Source of the DNA: Isoetes taiwanensis
Lineage: Eukaryota; Streptophyta; Lycopodiopsida; Isoetales; Isoetaceae
Reading direction: 5' to 3'
Length of the DNA stretch: 64,000 bases
Assembly: GCA_021234155.1 (NCBI GenBank)
Contig: JAJEKV010000042.1
Coordinates: 669,864 to 733,863, forward strand
Both the position numbers and the translations under genes were made by a program. Of the stretch, positions 48,367 to 59,117 are shown piece by piece. The first letter of the stretch is position 1. Each line of letters opens with the position of its first letter. The notes under the pieces are model-generated. The model was not told the origin of the DNA. It did not search any database and was given only the letters and a program-made list of their open reading frames with translations.

Positions 48367-48770
48367 CTTTTATCTAATAATTTGGCTAAAGCCAACTTCA
48401 AAAGTTCCTACAACAAGGTTGCGTATTAAACGGGAGCAAATCATTGAAACGGGAGTAAAAGGAATATTCCTCAAAGATTCCCTTTTTTTTTCAAAAAAGG
48501 AGCTAAAATGAGGTAAAAATTTTATTTTGGTCATAAAATTGCATTTTGACCCCCCCAAAATCACTCATTTTTTTGTGCAAAGAGAAAATTGACTACGTCA
48601 AAGTGACACTTTTCCTAACAGTTAGAATTTATCTGAAGTGTGTTTTTAGAGAAAACCACTAATTTAAGTGTAGTCCTACACAACATTTTGTTAGCTTGGA
48701 TTGTATTCTAGAAAAGGTGCTTTTAGGTTATAATAAGTCATTTTTTAATGATATAATATTTGAAAGTACC

Positions 48771-48921
48771 AAAATTGTATTTTGGAATACACTTTTGCTA
48801 TTCGAGGATAACAGAAGTGTATTCCGGAATACACTTTTGCTTTTCTTAAAAGTCAAAGTGTATTCCAGAATACACTTTTGGTTTTGCTCGAAAGCCAAAG
48901 TGTATTCCGGAATACACTTTT
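48771..48921. repeat. Left subterminal palindrome array
   Basis: Four units of GTATTCCRGAATAC with AAAGTG...CACTTTTG flanks, spaced 35-45 bp. The unit at 48897-48920 is a perfect 24-bp palindrome; that at 48815-48836 is perfect over 22 bp. Two further units lie at 49279-49313. Confidence 0.9.
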
Positions 48922-49339
48922 GCTGTACAAGTTTCTGAGAGTCAACAGTGTCCTTGCAATTTTCCAGGTTTTCCGGGTTTTTGACATTTTCAATGACCTT
49001 ACAATTTTTTTTTGTTTCAGTTTATTTGAATAACCTCGCAATTTCATTTGTTTTTTTTATGTGGGGATACAGAAACATAGTTCTAAGTACCGAAGGGATT
49101 AGCGAAAGGAAAAACCAAACCAACAACAACTAGATTTTTTGGCAGGGATGACCTTTCAATTTTTTTTTATTTGTTTTGTGTGGATACAGGGTCGTGGTTT
49201 TAAAAAATAACGGGATATTGATTTTTTTTTGTTTTAAGACGGGGATACTGGATCTTGGTTCAAAACGATAAGTGGGAAATGTATTCCAGAATACACTTTG
49301 TATTCCGGAATACGTTTTGGTGTTTTTTTTTTCAAGATT

Positions 49340-49990
49340 TGCTCATGGCGATCTCACTTTGTAGAACTCGGGCTACTATTTCACAATCGCGATGATCTTG
49401 GCTTTGTTGCTGGCTACAAGATAAGCCATGGCGCTGCCTATATCGTTTTCAAAGCCCGTTTTCACTTTAGGGATTTGCCAGTTTAGTTTAGTTTAGGGTG
49501 GAAGCGCCAGGACGGTTTTGAAGAGGAAGAGACAACGCAGATGCACGGATTGCACTGGTACAATCCTCTGAAATCCTTTTCGGCTCCCCCTAAACTTTTC
49601 TATCAGGTTTATGCCAGACATTCTGCAGATGGTTCTGCATACGCTGAGGTTGATTTTCGTGCCACTTTCTAGTTGTTCATCTATGAATTTCTAGTGCAGG
49701 GCTCGACCAAACGTATTAAGGCTCTATGGTTTAGTTAGTGCATCTATTTTTTTTTCCTAAAGAAGGCTTGGCGAGGTTAATGAAATTGCAGTTGTCCATG
49801 TTGAATGCTTTTTCCTAGCCTGTCAAACTGGGTTGAACGTATAGTAGGGTTTTGTATGCCTGGATGGCGTCTCTTGACTGCCGAAGAGATCACAAACATG
49901 AAGTATTTTAATGCTGGTTTTGATGCTGGCCCTGGAAGATTGCAAGGAGCCCCAGCCGTGGAGTCTGGATGTAAATTTATTGCTGCTTGA
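49340..49990 (+). other. Coding-looking cargo inside the DNA transposon
   Basis: Three + strand stretches have protein-like composition: HFVELGLLFHNRDDLGFVAG...VFKARFHFRDLP (about 49355-49483), TTQMHGLHWYNPLKSFSAPP...YAEVDFRATF (about 49530-49671), and WRLLTAEEITNMKYFNAGFD with PGRLQGAPAVESGCKFIAA (about 49860-49990). They lie in different frames with gaps. No family was recognised. They may be exons of a captured host gene or of the element's own gene. Confidence 0.4.
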
Positions 49991-51880
49991 GATTACAAAT
50001 ATAGTTTTGCATTAGATTTGGGGCTTTCTTGTTATTTCCTTTATCTTGCCGAGTTAAAAAAAGGGCAGATTGAACAATCCGTTAATAGATTTGTTATTGC
50101 TGGTTGTCTGATTCTTGCAGTCTGCTAATGGCATGTGAAGTCTGCTGATGGCATGTGAAGTTTGCAGAAGGTTGCTGGCTTTGCTGGACGTTTGCTGGTT
50201 TGTTACAAGGACGACATATCTACAACAGTAAATCTACTAAAACAAGCTCTGAAATTTGCATTTACAGTTTTCTTTTAGCTGGTTGTCCATCATGGTAAGC
50301 CATTTCTCAAATATGTACTCAAGACTTTGTATACTTGCACTATTTTCTCCTATTGAAAAGCCTACAGCCGAACTAATGTTAGTATGGCAGTGAGTCCATC
50401 CAGACAAAACTGATATTACAGTTTTTTTAGTGGAAATTTTATCATTACAAATCTGATGTAAAATTTAGGATTCATTTTGCAGGGCAAAATTGTTCTAGAC
50501 AACATATTGTTTGTGTTTCTTAGGCACTGCCAGGTATTTTGCATGCATGGTGCATATTCCAGACGCACATACATCTAGCTTTACTTGAACTTAGTTCAGT
50601 TGAAAATGTGGCTTATATCAGGCTTTTGCATGAGTAAAGCATAAATCTAACTCAGTCTTCTGTGCAGCCTAAATAAGCTACCCTTTTAGCATCAACAATT
50701 TGGTCTCTTACTTCTAAACATCTCATTCTGATCGAATTTACCATGTTGATATTCTGGCACAAATCAGGTAATCAGTTAGATTTAATCGGAGGGTCTGGTG
50801 TTTTGGCTGATGGCATAATGTTCTTGCATAATATGTTGGCAATAAGTCCCAGGGTATGGTTAATTAGGGTATTTTGCACCTATTTAGATGATATTGGAAT
50901 CCATGCAGACAACATATTTTTGATGTTGCAACCAGCAAAGCTGCCTACACTACTCTCTTATTTTAATATCATTTCTTAGATCTAAGGAGGCATTTTCTGA
51001 AACAAATTATCATTTCTTGGATCTTAGAAAACATTTTCTGCAATTTCTTGTATCGTTTTGGACCCGACTTTCTGGTGCATGATCAAATTAAAGTACAATA
51101 AGAAGACAGTGATGTACATCTACATGACCAAATTATACACAAGTCAAAATAATTGTAACATGGGGCATCAAATCAAATAAGGCATCAAATAAGTTATGGT
51201 CTCCACGTGGCCTTAGTCTAATTGAGTATTTGGGCCTTCTATGACATGTACACACCACGCTCATAAGTCGATATCATCTTCTCAATCTGCAGGAAAAACA
51301 CATGTCAATCATGGCTTGAGAATTTGGGATCTTCCAAACTAACAAAACTCGTGACTGGCAGTATTATTTTTTCTCCTTGCAAAATATTAATCTACTACTG
51401 ACTACTTGTAAATGATCATGTGAGATGTACACTTCAACTACCATATGAAACTGTGTTTCCTCTCATTGCTTAATTGACAACTATTATATAAAACCATGTT
51501 TTCTATTATTGCTAAATTGACCCAGTTAAATCCTTAAAATAACAACAATTACCTGAAGCAAAAGCTCGGTCAATGGCATCAAAGATATTAATCATCGAAG
51601 CATAATAAAGGAAGCCTCATCCTTGGTTGAAGGCTTTAATATGTATTGAAAAAGCACTACCCTGGGGATGGCCACTAGGCCAGGCCGTAGATGATGGACA
51701 AATCATACTTCGTTTGCATCATGATTGTTTGTCAATGGCCACTATTACATTTTCTTCAGGTTCACACTTTTGAATATCTCAGGTTCACATCAAGTCTCCA
51801 TCCATTCTTCAAAGATTTCAGAATGCAGGATGACAATTTTAACAGGTGTGGAGTGCTCTAAACTGTAACACATAGGCAAC
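49991..51880. other. Interior of the DNA transposon, no recognisable gene
   Basis: About 1.9 kb of A/T-rich sequence. A tandem duplication, TCTGCTAATGGCATGTGAAG then TCTGCTGATGGCATGTGAAG, is at 50120-50160. The open frame at 50743-50979 shows no motif. Confidence 0.35.
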
Positions 51881-51882
51881 AT

Positions 51883-52068
51883 GTTATTCCAGAATACATA
51901 TTTGATTTCTTAGAAAGCAAAAGTGTATTCCAGAATACACATTTGCTTTCTTAGAAAATTAAAAATGTATTCCAGAATACACTTTTGCTTTCTCTGAAAA
52001 TCCAAAGTGTATTCTGGAATACATGTTTGTTTTTTAGAAAAGCAAAAGTGTATTCCAGAATACACCTT
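51883..52068. repeat. Right subterminal palindrome array
   Basis: Five units of the same GTATTCCAGAATAC palindrome, separated by TTTGCTTTCTTAGAAA-type spacers. The central G/A of each arm varies (CCAG, CTGG). Inverted relative to the left array. Confidence 0.9.
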
Positions 52069-53224
52069 TCTTTTTACATTTTTGTTTTATGTGCCCTATT
52101 GTTCATTTCTTTACTTGATTGTTTTCTTGTTTTTTATTCAGCCATTAGATCATCATAACATGTTTAATGGAACAACTAAATGTGAAGACTTGGGACCGAT
52201 ACCCAGTTGTAACATCTGACAAGCGTCCTGCTCAATATGCACCAAATTTGGAGGGTGCCAAATTAATGTACTGAAAAATTTTAAAGAAATAATTATTATT
52301 TTTTCTTCTCTATTTTGATGTTTTTGATATCTCACTTTCAGAGATTATGTATTCATGTCTACATTTTGCCATTTTCAAGGGTGTTTCTTTGCAAAAAACA
52401 AACTTGTCACTTAATGAGGGGCTAAAATGAGGGGAAAAAAAAATTGAACCTTCTGAAATTTTCAAGTTCATTCAAAAAAGGCCACTTTTAAGAGCATGGT
52501 GTTTTTTTAAAGGGAATCTTTGAAACGGGAGTGCTGCAACACTCCCGTTTAATTTGCAATCTTGTTCTACCAGTTACTTGTGTATGACCTAAGCTTACAT
52601 GCTTAGTTTTATTGGAAGTTCTTGCATATTCCTTTTTTTGTAAAACATTAGGGTGATAATTAGCAACAATTACACTTTGCCAATGCTTAGATAAGGCAAG
52701 TTCTGTCGACCTTGCACTCTCAGTCAGTGGAGGGATTCATAGATCTTCAAAAGATATCATACTGATCTAATTAATTTAATACATGTAATCTCTTTTGTTT
52801 GTCCAAAACTGATAACAAATGTTGCTTACTTCTGATTCAAGCCTTGTTATTCAAAAGACAGCAATTTTATTAGCTCTTATGATTCAATTCAATTTATATT
52901 TATTTTGCCCTTCCCCTGTGCATTAATTTTCTATGGCCTTTGCCATATAAAACCTAATAAGATTTACATTGCTAAAGCCTTCTGTTGCACTTCTTGCTAG
53001 CTCTTTCTTTTCTCCCCCCTTTGTTTTCCCCCCCTTTTTTTTTTTAACATACGAGGATTTTTCCTTAGGCATGAATCCGACTCTCAAAATCTGTATCGTT
53101 CCAAATGGAGAGTCCAAGAAGTTGTGCTTACAAATATTGATCTTTGCGGTGCCTACAATCTTATCTGAAATGTGAGGGTGATGAATGAAAGACGGTGGTT
53201 TGTACATGATATGGCCATTTTAAT

Positions 53225-54075
53225 GCACAATTATGCCGTTTGGACTTAACAATGCTCCAACAACATTCTATCATATCGCCAATGATGTCTTCCAAGAGTT
53301 TTTTGACATCTTTGTTATCTTCTATCTGGATGATATTCTTATCTATTCAAAAACTATTGAGGAACATGGGAGGCAATTTGACATTTCCTCCATAAGCTTC
53401 ATGAGCATGGATTATATGCCAAACTTGAGAAGTATCAGTTCAATATGAAGCTTTTTGGCTATCGTATCACTTCTCGTGGAGTCTCTATGGATTTTGCAAA
53501 CGTTAATATTGTCATGGATTGAAAAGCATCTTCCTCAGTCCGAGGTAGTTCTCCTTCCTTTGACATGCCTCACGATAAGCGATGAGCCATTTGAATGGAG
53601 TATGAAAGAAGAATCTGCTTTTGTTACATTGAAGCATGCTTTTACCATGGCACCAGTTCTTGTCCATGCAAATTCTTCCCATGCATATATTGCGGAAGCA
53701 GATCCTTTTAATTTTGCTTTTGGCAATATCTTGTTGTAGGAAGGTTATGACCATGAACTGCATCTGATCGCCTATCATTCTCAGAAGTACCAGATTGCTA
53801 AAATTAATTATCTAATTCTTGACAAGGAACTTTTGGCGATATTTCATTCTTTTTGGAAGGATCCCTTCATAAGGCCATAGTCTATATTGATTATCAAAAT
53901 TTTGAAATATTTGTATTATGCTCGTTCAACTATTGTCAGACCTAGTAGCATACTCAAGTATTGTCCCACATTGATTTTGTGATCAAGTGCCATCATGGAT
54001 CCTTCCAAGAAAAGCCTAATGCCTTGTCTCGACATTCCTACCGTGAACCTAATCCAAATCTTCTTTATTAAAATG
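53225..54075 (+). pseudogene. Ty3/gypsy reverse transcriptase-RNase H relic
   Basis: 53233-53360 reads MPFGLNNAPTTF, DVFQEFFD, then YLDDILIYSKTIEEH, the gypsy RT catalytic region (YLDD, normally YLDD or YVDD). Decayed frames continue with YRITSRGVSMD, FxWSMKEESAF, an RNase H-like stretch (VHANSSHAYIAEADPFNFAFG, the D of which is the first RNase H acidic residue), AYHSQK, LDKELLAI-type, and NALSRHSY at about 54025, the end of RNase H. Many stops and frame shifts. An A/G-rich AAAATGGGAGGGTG at 54070-54083 resembles the polypurine tract, and TGTTGG following it would start the 3' LTR. Confidence 0.75.
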
Positions 54076-54082
54076 GGAGGGT

Positions 54083-54300
54083 GTTGGTAAGTGTGCCCGG
54101 AACGCCGCATGTGCAGACGCATGCGGCGTTCCTCTTCCCCCTTGCGGCACTTTTTTTCCATCTGGTCTTCCTCTCATTTCGTGTTTGCCTAACCGCGCAC
54201 TTGGCTATAGCCTCTGCATCCATGCGAGGATTCTTCTCGGCTTTCCGTCATAGGAGCAAATCGATCAAGCAAGTCTTCAAAGCTGGTTGATTCGATGGTC
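54083..54300 (+). other. Probable start of the gypsy 3' LTR, with a perfect 13-bp hairpin
   Basis: The sequence begins TGTTGGTAAGTGTGCCCGG directly after a polypurine-like tract. GGAACGCCGCATG (54099-54111) and CATGCGGCGTTCC (54120-54132) form a perfect hairpin with an 8-base loop. The end of the LTR and the second LTR were not found. Confidence 0.4.
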
Positions 54301-55209
54301 CAGCTTACTGCTGATTGTTCTTATTTTCATGCAGAGATTGCTATAAAAGTTCTGCTTTTAGATCCTATTTGGGTAAGTTTGAGCAGAGCCGCGAGCATTA
54401 AATCCAGCATTTCCACAATAGCCTTGCAGGCTTTCCAAACGGATGCATTCACCGTATTTCTTCATTGGCTCAAAACGGCAGCGGGCTGGACAGTAGCATC
54501 CGGCAAACCTCTTGCTCCTTTCCGGCATTGCTTGCAGGTTTGGATTTTGGTTCATTTCACATTTCTTCCCAGCATTGTTTGCACCTTTGATTTTGTTTTA
54601 TTTTCATTTCTTCTTCAATGGGTCTAACACTCAGCATTATCTTTTCTTCTTTGGCAGATGGGTAGTGGATAATGTAGCATGGCAGCCGTTACAGTGGATA
54701 TGGCGGTTCTGTTTACTTTTGGGGCTTTGCAAAATAAATGAGGTATCAATAACAAATTGCTCTTGCAAGTCACAGGAACAACAGGTCATAATAATCTTTA
54801 GAGGAATCATTGAACCAGGTACGACCCATCTAAGCCCTTTTGCAGTTCTAATCACAGGTTTTCAAATCGCAGGGCTGTAATCACAGGGTTCACAGTGTTT
54901 TCAAGTTACAGGGCCATAATCACGGATTCTTAGAGTAGGTACGGCACCATATTGGGATTTTTTAGTTTGTAAGATTTGAAAATACTGTTTAGCCACATAA
55001 TAGGCCGACCATTGCATTTTCGCAGGCCGTTCTTGCATGCTGCATGCAAATATACTTCTGGAACTATTTCATATTGTAAAGTTTTGGAACCTTTTTTTAT
55101 CAATTGAATCTAAGTTCATTTTCTGTAGCCATTTTTCAGAAAGCTTCAAGATTACTTTCAAGATTTGTATTTGATTGGAGCATATCAGTTGAGACTCCAT
55201 CAATCAGTC
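54301..55209. other. Spacer upstream of the oxygenase gene
   Basis: No gene was recognised. Several ordinary open frames without motifs lie here. GGGTTCACAGTGTTTTCA-like and ACAGGGCTGTAATCACAGG words near 54850-54920 form a short diverged repeat (TTCAAATCGCAGGGCTGTAATCACAGG and TTCAAGTTACAGGGCCATAATCACGG). Confidence 0.3.
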
Positions 55210-56740
55210 ATGATTATTTGGAGCAGAGCAGTTGAAACTCATCTTTCTTCAGTAATTCAAGCTTCCAAAGCACACCTAACGACTCCAGTAACATGCCAAA
55301 GTAATAAGGAGATATGTGTGCTGGATATGGCATCATTTTACAGTGGGCAGCCTCAGAAAATCCAAGATTTTGTGGAGCAGCTTAGGTGGGAATGCCATAA
55401 CGTGGGACTATTTTATGTCAAAAACTATGGCGTATCAGAGGACCTATGTGATTCTATGCTTGACCTTTGCCGCTGTTTTTTTCAGCTTCCTTTAGAACAA
55501 AAGGTAAGAGTTTGCATTTGTCGTAGAAGACATTTTAATCAAGATCTGATATGGACAAGTCTGTGGTTTTTTATTTATTTATGGCACTTTGTTAGATGGC
55601 TATGGATTACAGACATTCTCCACATTTTAGGGGTTTCATGCAGCTTGGTGTGGAGAACACAGCTGGCCTTACAGATCATAGGGAACAGATTGAATTTGGT
55701 CCTGAAGAAGAAGAGAAATGTGAGATCGTATGTGAGTTTTTTCTATATGATATGAGGAATTGAGGTCATATCTTCTTCTCATGCAGATGGGAAAAGGAAC
55801 CACTTCTTATATCCTCTGTATAAACGTCTTCAAGGACCTAATCAGTGGCCCCTCACAAGCATTCTACCCAATTTTAGACCTACACTAGAAGAGCTTATGA
55901 AGAGAATGAGCAAGTTTTCTATGCATCTCATGTCTGCACTTGCACTTTCTTTAGGTCTTAGAAGAGATTACTTCCTTTCAACATTTGGTCATAGGCCTTT
56001 CTATCAAATGAAGGTCTTTAATCAGCGCATTCTATATTTCAATTTCTTGAATGTCATTTTTTTCTAAAATAAGTATGATGCAGATAACAAGATATCCTCC
56101 ATCAAGGCCAAAAAGATAGAGATGAAGTAATGTATGGAGTTGGACCACACTTAGATACTGGATATCTAAGTCTGCTATTGCAGGATAATGTTGGAGGACT
56201 ACAGGTAAGAATTGTAAAATAGTAATAAGATTTAATGCCAGGACAAGATTTTCGCACCATTGTTTGCTTACATGTCTGATTTCAATTGAGACTAACTCAG
56301 GAAATGTTGTGAAGGCTAAGTTGTCAGATGGGAATTGGGTTGACGTCCAGCCAAAGAGGGGCACATTTGTTGTTAACCTTGGTGAAATGCTTCAAATAGC
56401 AACTCAAGGATATTTCAGGGCAACAGTGCACAGGGTCATTACCTTCGGTTCAGATTCTTTGCGCTATTCTGTGCCATTTTTCTTCAACCCATCTTTAGAC
56501 GCTGAAATTAAGCCAATAGATTGTACCACAGTTTTAAGGATTGAAGGATCTCTACAGCCAAAAGTATGGCCATAAATGGAGGGCAGAACAAGATACTTCC
56601 AGTTTTCGGAAATAATACATTTTAAGAGCTATGCAAGGAGTCATCCTGAGGTGGTTAAAAGATTTCATTCAGATATTATAGATGAAGATGGTACTATTGT
56701 TTTTCTTAAGGATGAAGCAAGCTATAGTTATAGGTTATGA
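55210..56740 (+). pseudogene. 2-oxoglutarate/Fe(II)-dependent oxygenase, five exons, one frameshift and one stop
   Basis: The family oxidises small metabolites or hormones with 2-oxoglutarate and Fe(II). Exons by splice sites: 55210-55503, 55596-55731, 55787-56013, 56084-56204 and 56291-56740. Seen in order: the N-terminal DIOX domain (FVEQLRWECHNVGLFYVKNYGV, FFQLPLEQK); MDYRHSPHFRGFMQLGVENT and HREQIEFG; GPNQWPLT and LALSLGLRRDYF; the iron motif HLDTG in exon 4; then NWVDVQP, GTFVVNLGEMLQIATQGYFRATVHRV with the third iron ligand His; and the 2OG-binding RYS. Exon 4 has five A where four would keep the frame (about 56130), shifting the frame just before DRDEV. Exon 5 has TAA at 56573, a one-base change from CAA; the same frame then continues with HPEVVKRF to 56740. 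Two lesions suggest a recent pseudogene, or one may be an assembly error. Start: first in-frame ATG. Confidence 0.78.
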
Positions 56741-57940
56741 CTGAAACAAGTATAAGTAGTCATCATTATAGGTTGATCGATTGTGCATTTAATCTTGACT
56801 ACATGGTGCTTTCAAATATATAAGAGATGGAAAAAAGAAATATGCATGTTTCCAGACTCTTATGGAGTTATTCATCTTATAAGCACAATTTCATTATTTT
56901 TGGACAATACCTGAATTTATGGACCATTTTTTAAATTCTCGCATCAATGACTCTTTTCTATATACTAATTGCATCCCCTGCGAGTGCTGCATATGCCTCC
57001 GCAGCATGCACGGGTATCTTGATAGTATTGGGTATCTTCTTCTTGTTTGACAGTTCCCAAGCATAGTCGATAGTCTCTATCTCTATGTAGTCACTAGCAG
57101 TCATAGGCTTCCATCTCCCACGTCAGATACAAGACATCATCAGGGCATAGGTTTATCCTTTCACGAACCAATGCTCCTCGCGGCGATGGCTTGACGCTTT
57201 GTGGTACATGACCGGTCATTCTCAAACTAAAAAAACTAGAGGCCCAGCGTGCCCAGTCAACCTCTCATCATCATCACAGATGTGCACATGTTATTGAAAT
57301 ATGTAAAAGATATGAAATCACATACCTATTTCTGTTTTGTACAAATGAATCATCCAGTTGCAAGAGAAATCTCATGATAAGACCCATGGCAAGAGAAATC
57401 TCATGTGGTAAGATCTCATGGCAAGAGAAATCTCATGGCTCGTCAAATGGACATTCATGTTCTTACAGACTGCCGATATACGGACAATAGATAGTGCCAA
57501 CTTCGATGAAAGTGCCTTCTTGTCAAAAAGTCCAGTATCTCAAGTCTTGGATGCCATATATAGCTTTGTCATTGTAGTAGTCCATATATAATGAAATAGT
57601 CCAAAAATGAATGTTGAGACTGCTAGGCAAATAGAACCCTTAGGTGTCGAACACAATCATAGTATTCAATCCTAGAAGCAGGCCACATACTGTAAGATCC
57701 AGGTCTGCGAAGGATACAAAACCCTTTCCGAAGGTATTGTGATCCCATACCTCTATTTATGAGCATTTATCCTCTCCTAGAGTGTATGATCCTGACTTCA
57801 AACACCTCTTACACCGTGTTCATATCTGCAAAATAGTGAAAGATATATCATTACAAATTGGGCGCTCGTCTCGTTTCCAAGCACGAAACACATATGAAAA
57901 TTATATCAAAACTTGGTGAAATGGTCTTAAAAAAATATAG
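56741..57940. other. Spacer with an unrecognised minus-strand coding trace
   Basis: 56975-57225 on the minus strand reads as two adjoining frames: MTGHVPQSVKPSPRGALVRER...DDVLYLTWEMEAY and, shifted, DYIEIETIDYAWELSNKKKI...AAEAYAALAGDAIS, ending in TAG. This is protein-like, but no family was recognised; it could be the end of a transposase. 57359-57440 has three copies of GGCAAGAGAAATCTCATG. The remainder is A/T-rich. Confidence 0.4.
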
Positions 57941-58062
57941 AAAGAAAGAGAGAGATAGATAGATAGATAGTAGTTTTAACGTCACGCCACTAGGCAGCAT
58001 CCAACTGGACATGTGACCGCACACCACACTACATTGCTTGGTTGGGCCCTGCCCCCAACCAC
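57941..58062 (-). mobile_element. SINE-like short repeat, copy 2, with a (TATC)n tail
   Basis: The body at 57971-58062 matches 16474-16563 with few differences. On the minus strand it begins GTGGTTGGGGGCAGGGCC and ends TGGCGTGACGTTAAAAC, then (TATC)n and (TC)n (57941-57970). The body is conserved while the tail differs between copies (CT at copy 1, TATC here), as in retroposed SINEs. Confidence 0.65.
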
Positions 58063-58340
58063 AAAATTGAGCCTCAGCCCAATTTGATAAGCCCAAATTG
58101 GAATTTGGTGCATCCAAATTGGGCGGGCGCCCAATTTGAGGTCTTTTTTTTTTTTTTTTTTTTTTTTTGCCCTTAAATTGGGCGCCCGCCCAATTTGGAC
58201 GCATGAAATTGGGCGTTCGCCCATTTAAGACTCTCCATATTGGTCGTCCGCTCTATTTTAGGGCACAAGCTCCAAATTGGACCCCCAAACAACTTGCCTA
58301 GCAACTTTGGGCCACAAGTTGGGCGCGTGCTGAGCCATAT
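58063..58340. repeat. Palindromic AAATTGGGCG repeats facing each other across poly-T
   Basis: CAAATTGGGCG-GG-CGCCCAATTTG at 58115-58138 and AAATTGGGCG-CC-CGCCCAATTT at 58175-58196 are near-perfect palindromes 40 bp apart with a poly-T run (58143-58168) between them. Further halves (CCAAATTGG, AAATTGGGCGTTCGCCCATTT) lie on both sides to about 58330. Confidence 0.85.
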
Positions 58341-58659
58341 ATGTTCACTTCCAAGCACCCCATCTGACAACAACAATATCTACACATGTCTAATACAAAC
58401 TCTACCACAACTAGCTATGTGATTTCAAACAACAAAAACTCTTACCTCATCTTCAAGCCTACAGATGGACTCATCACCTCATGATCATTGTGTCATTGCA
58501 GGCTGTAATAATCTTACAGAAACATGGGTACTTAGATTTTCATTAGCCAGAATGCTCAATGATACATTAGAGTTACTTAACAAATACTCTAGAATTGCAA
58601 GAAAATGGCAGCAAAACATGGAAGTATGAAAACACGAAAACTTACATTGTGGAGGCAAA

Positions 58660-58728
58660 GCGCCTAGTTGAGAGCTGTCCACAAGCGCCTAGTTGAGAGC
58701 TATCCACAAGCGCCTAGTTGAAGGCTGC
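58660..58728. repeat. Tandem repeat, 25 bp, nearly three copies
   Basis: GCGCCTAGTTGAGAGCT followed by GTCCACAA, repeated at 58660, 58685 and 58710, with one substitution in the second copy; the third copy diverges after AGTTGA. Confidence 0.9.
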
Positions 58729-58769
58729 AATGACAGATGGCGAGATGCCTGGAGGCAATATTGAGTTGA

Positions 58770-59117
58770 GGGGGGAAATTTGAATTTGAATTTGAATTTT
58801 GACTACCACGTGAGAGGTCGACGTGGCCACTTTAATTTGAAATTTGAAATGCTCATGAAAAGGTGGGTTTTTTTTGTGACGCATTATGGGCCCACCAAAT
58901 ATACCCTATACTTTTTACTACGTTCCACGTGTCCATCATGCATGCAGTCTTTTTGGACTTATTTTTGCTCATATTAAGACCTCATTTGAAAGGTGCAAGG
59001 TCGTCTTTTCTACCTCCATTCTGTGGTCCTCCTTCACCAAGGCACCCACCATCTAGAAGACATTTTGAAGGGTTTTTGCTTGTTCAAGACTGCTAAAGGT
59101 AGGCGCACCTTCTTTAT
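58770..59117. other. Spacer before the coiled-coil relic
   Basis: A short (GAATTT)n run at about 58780-58800. No gene was recognised in 58770-59117. Confidence 0.35.

Larger units (their letters stand above)
48411..52567. mobile_element. DNA transposon with terminal inverted repeats and subterminal palindrome arrays
   Basis: About 4.16 kb. The left end CAACAAGGTTGCGTATTAAACGGGAG-like and the right end are inverted repeats of about 25 bp with four or five mismatches. Both ends then carry two ACGGGAG words (direct at the left, inverted at the right, where AAACGGGAGTG and CACTCCCGTTT form an 11-bp hairpin). A TA lies outside each end (48409-48410 and 52568-52569), a possible target duplication. 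Inside each end, about 350-700 bp in, is an array of the palindrome AGTGTATTCCGGAATACACT. No transposase was found inside, so it is presumably non-autonomous. A related end is at 39465-39717. The superfamily is not assigned. Confidence 0.75.
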
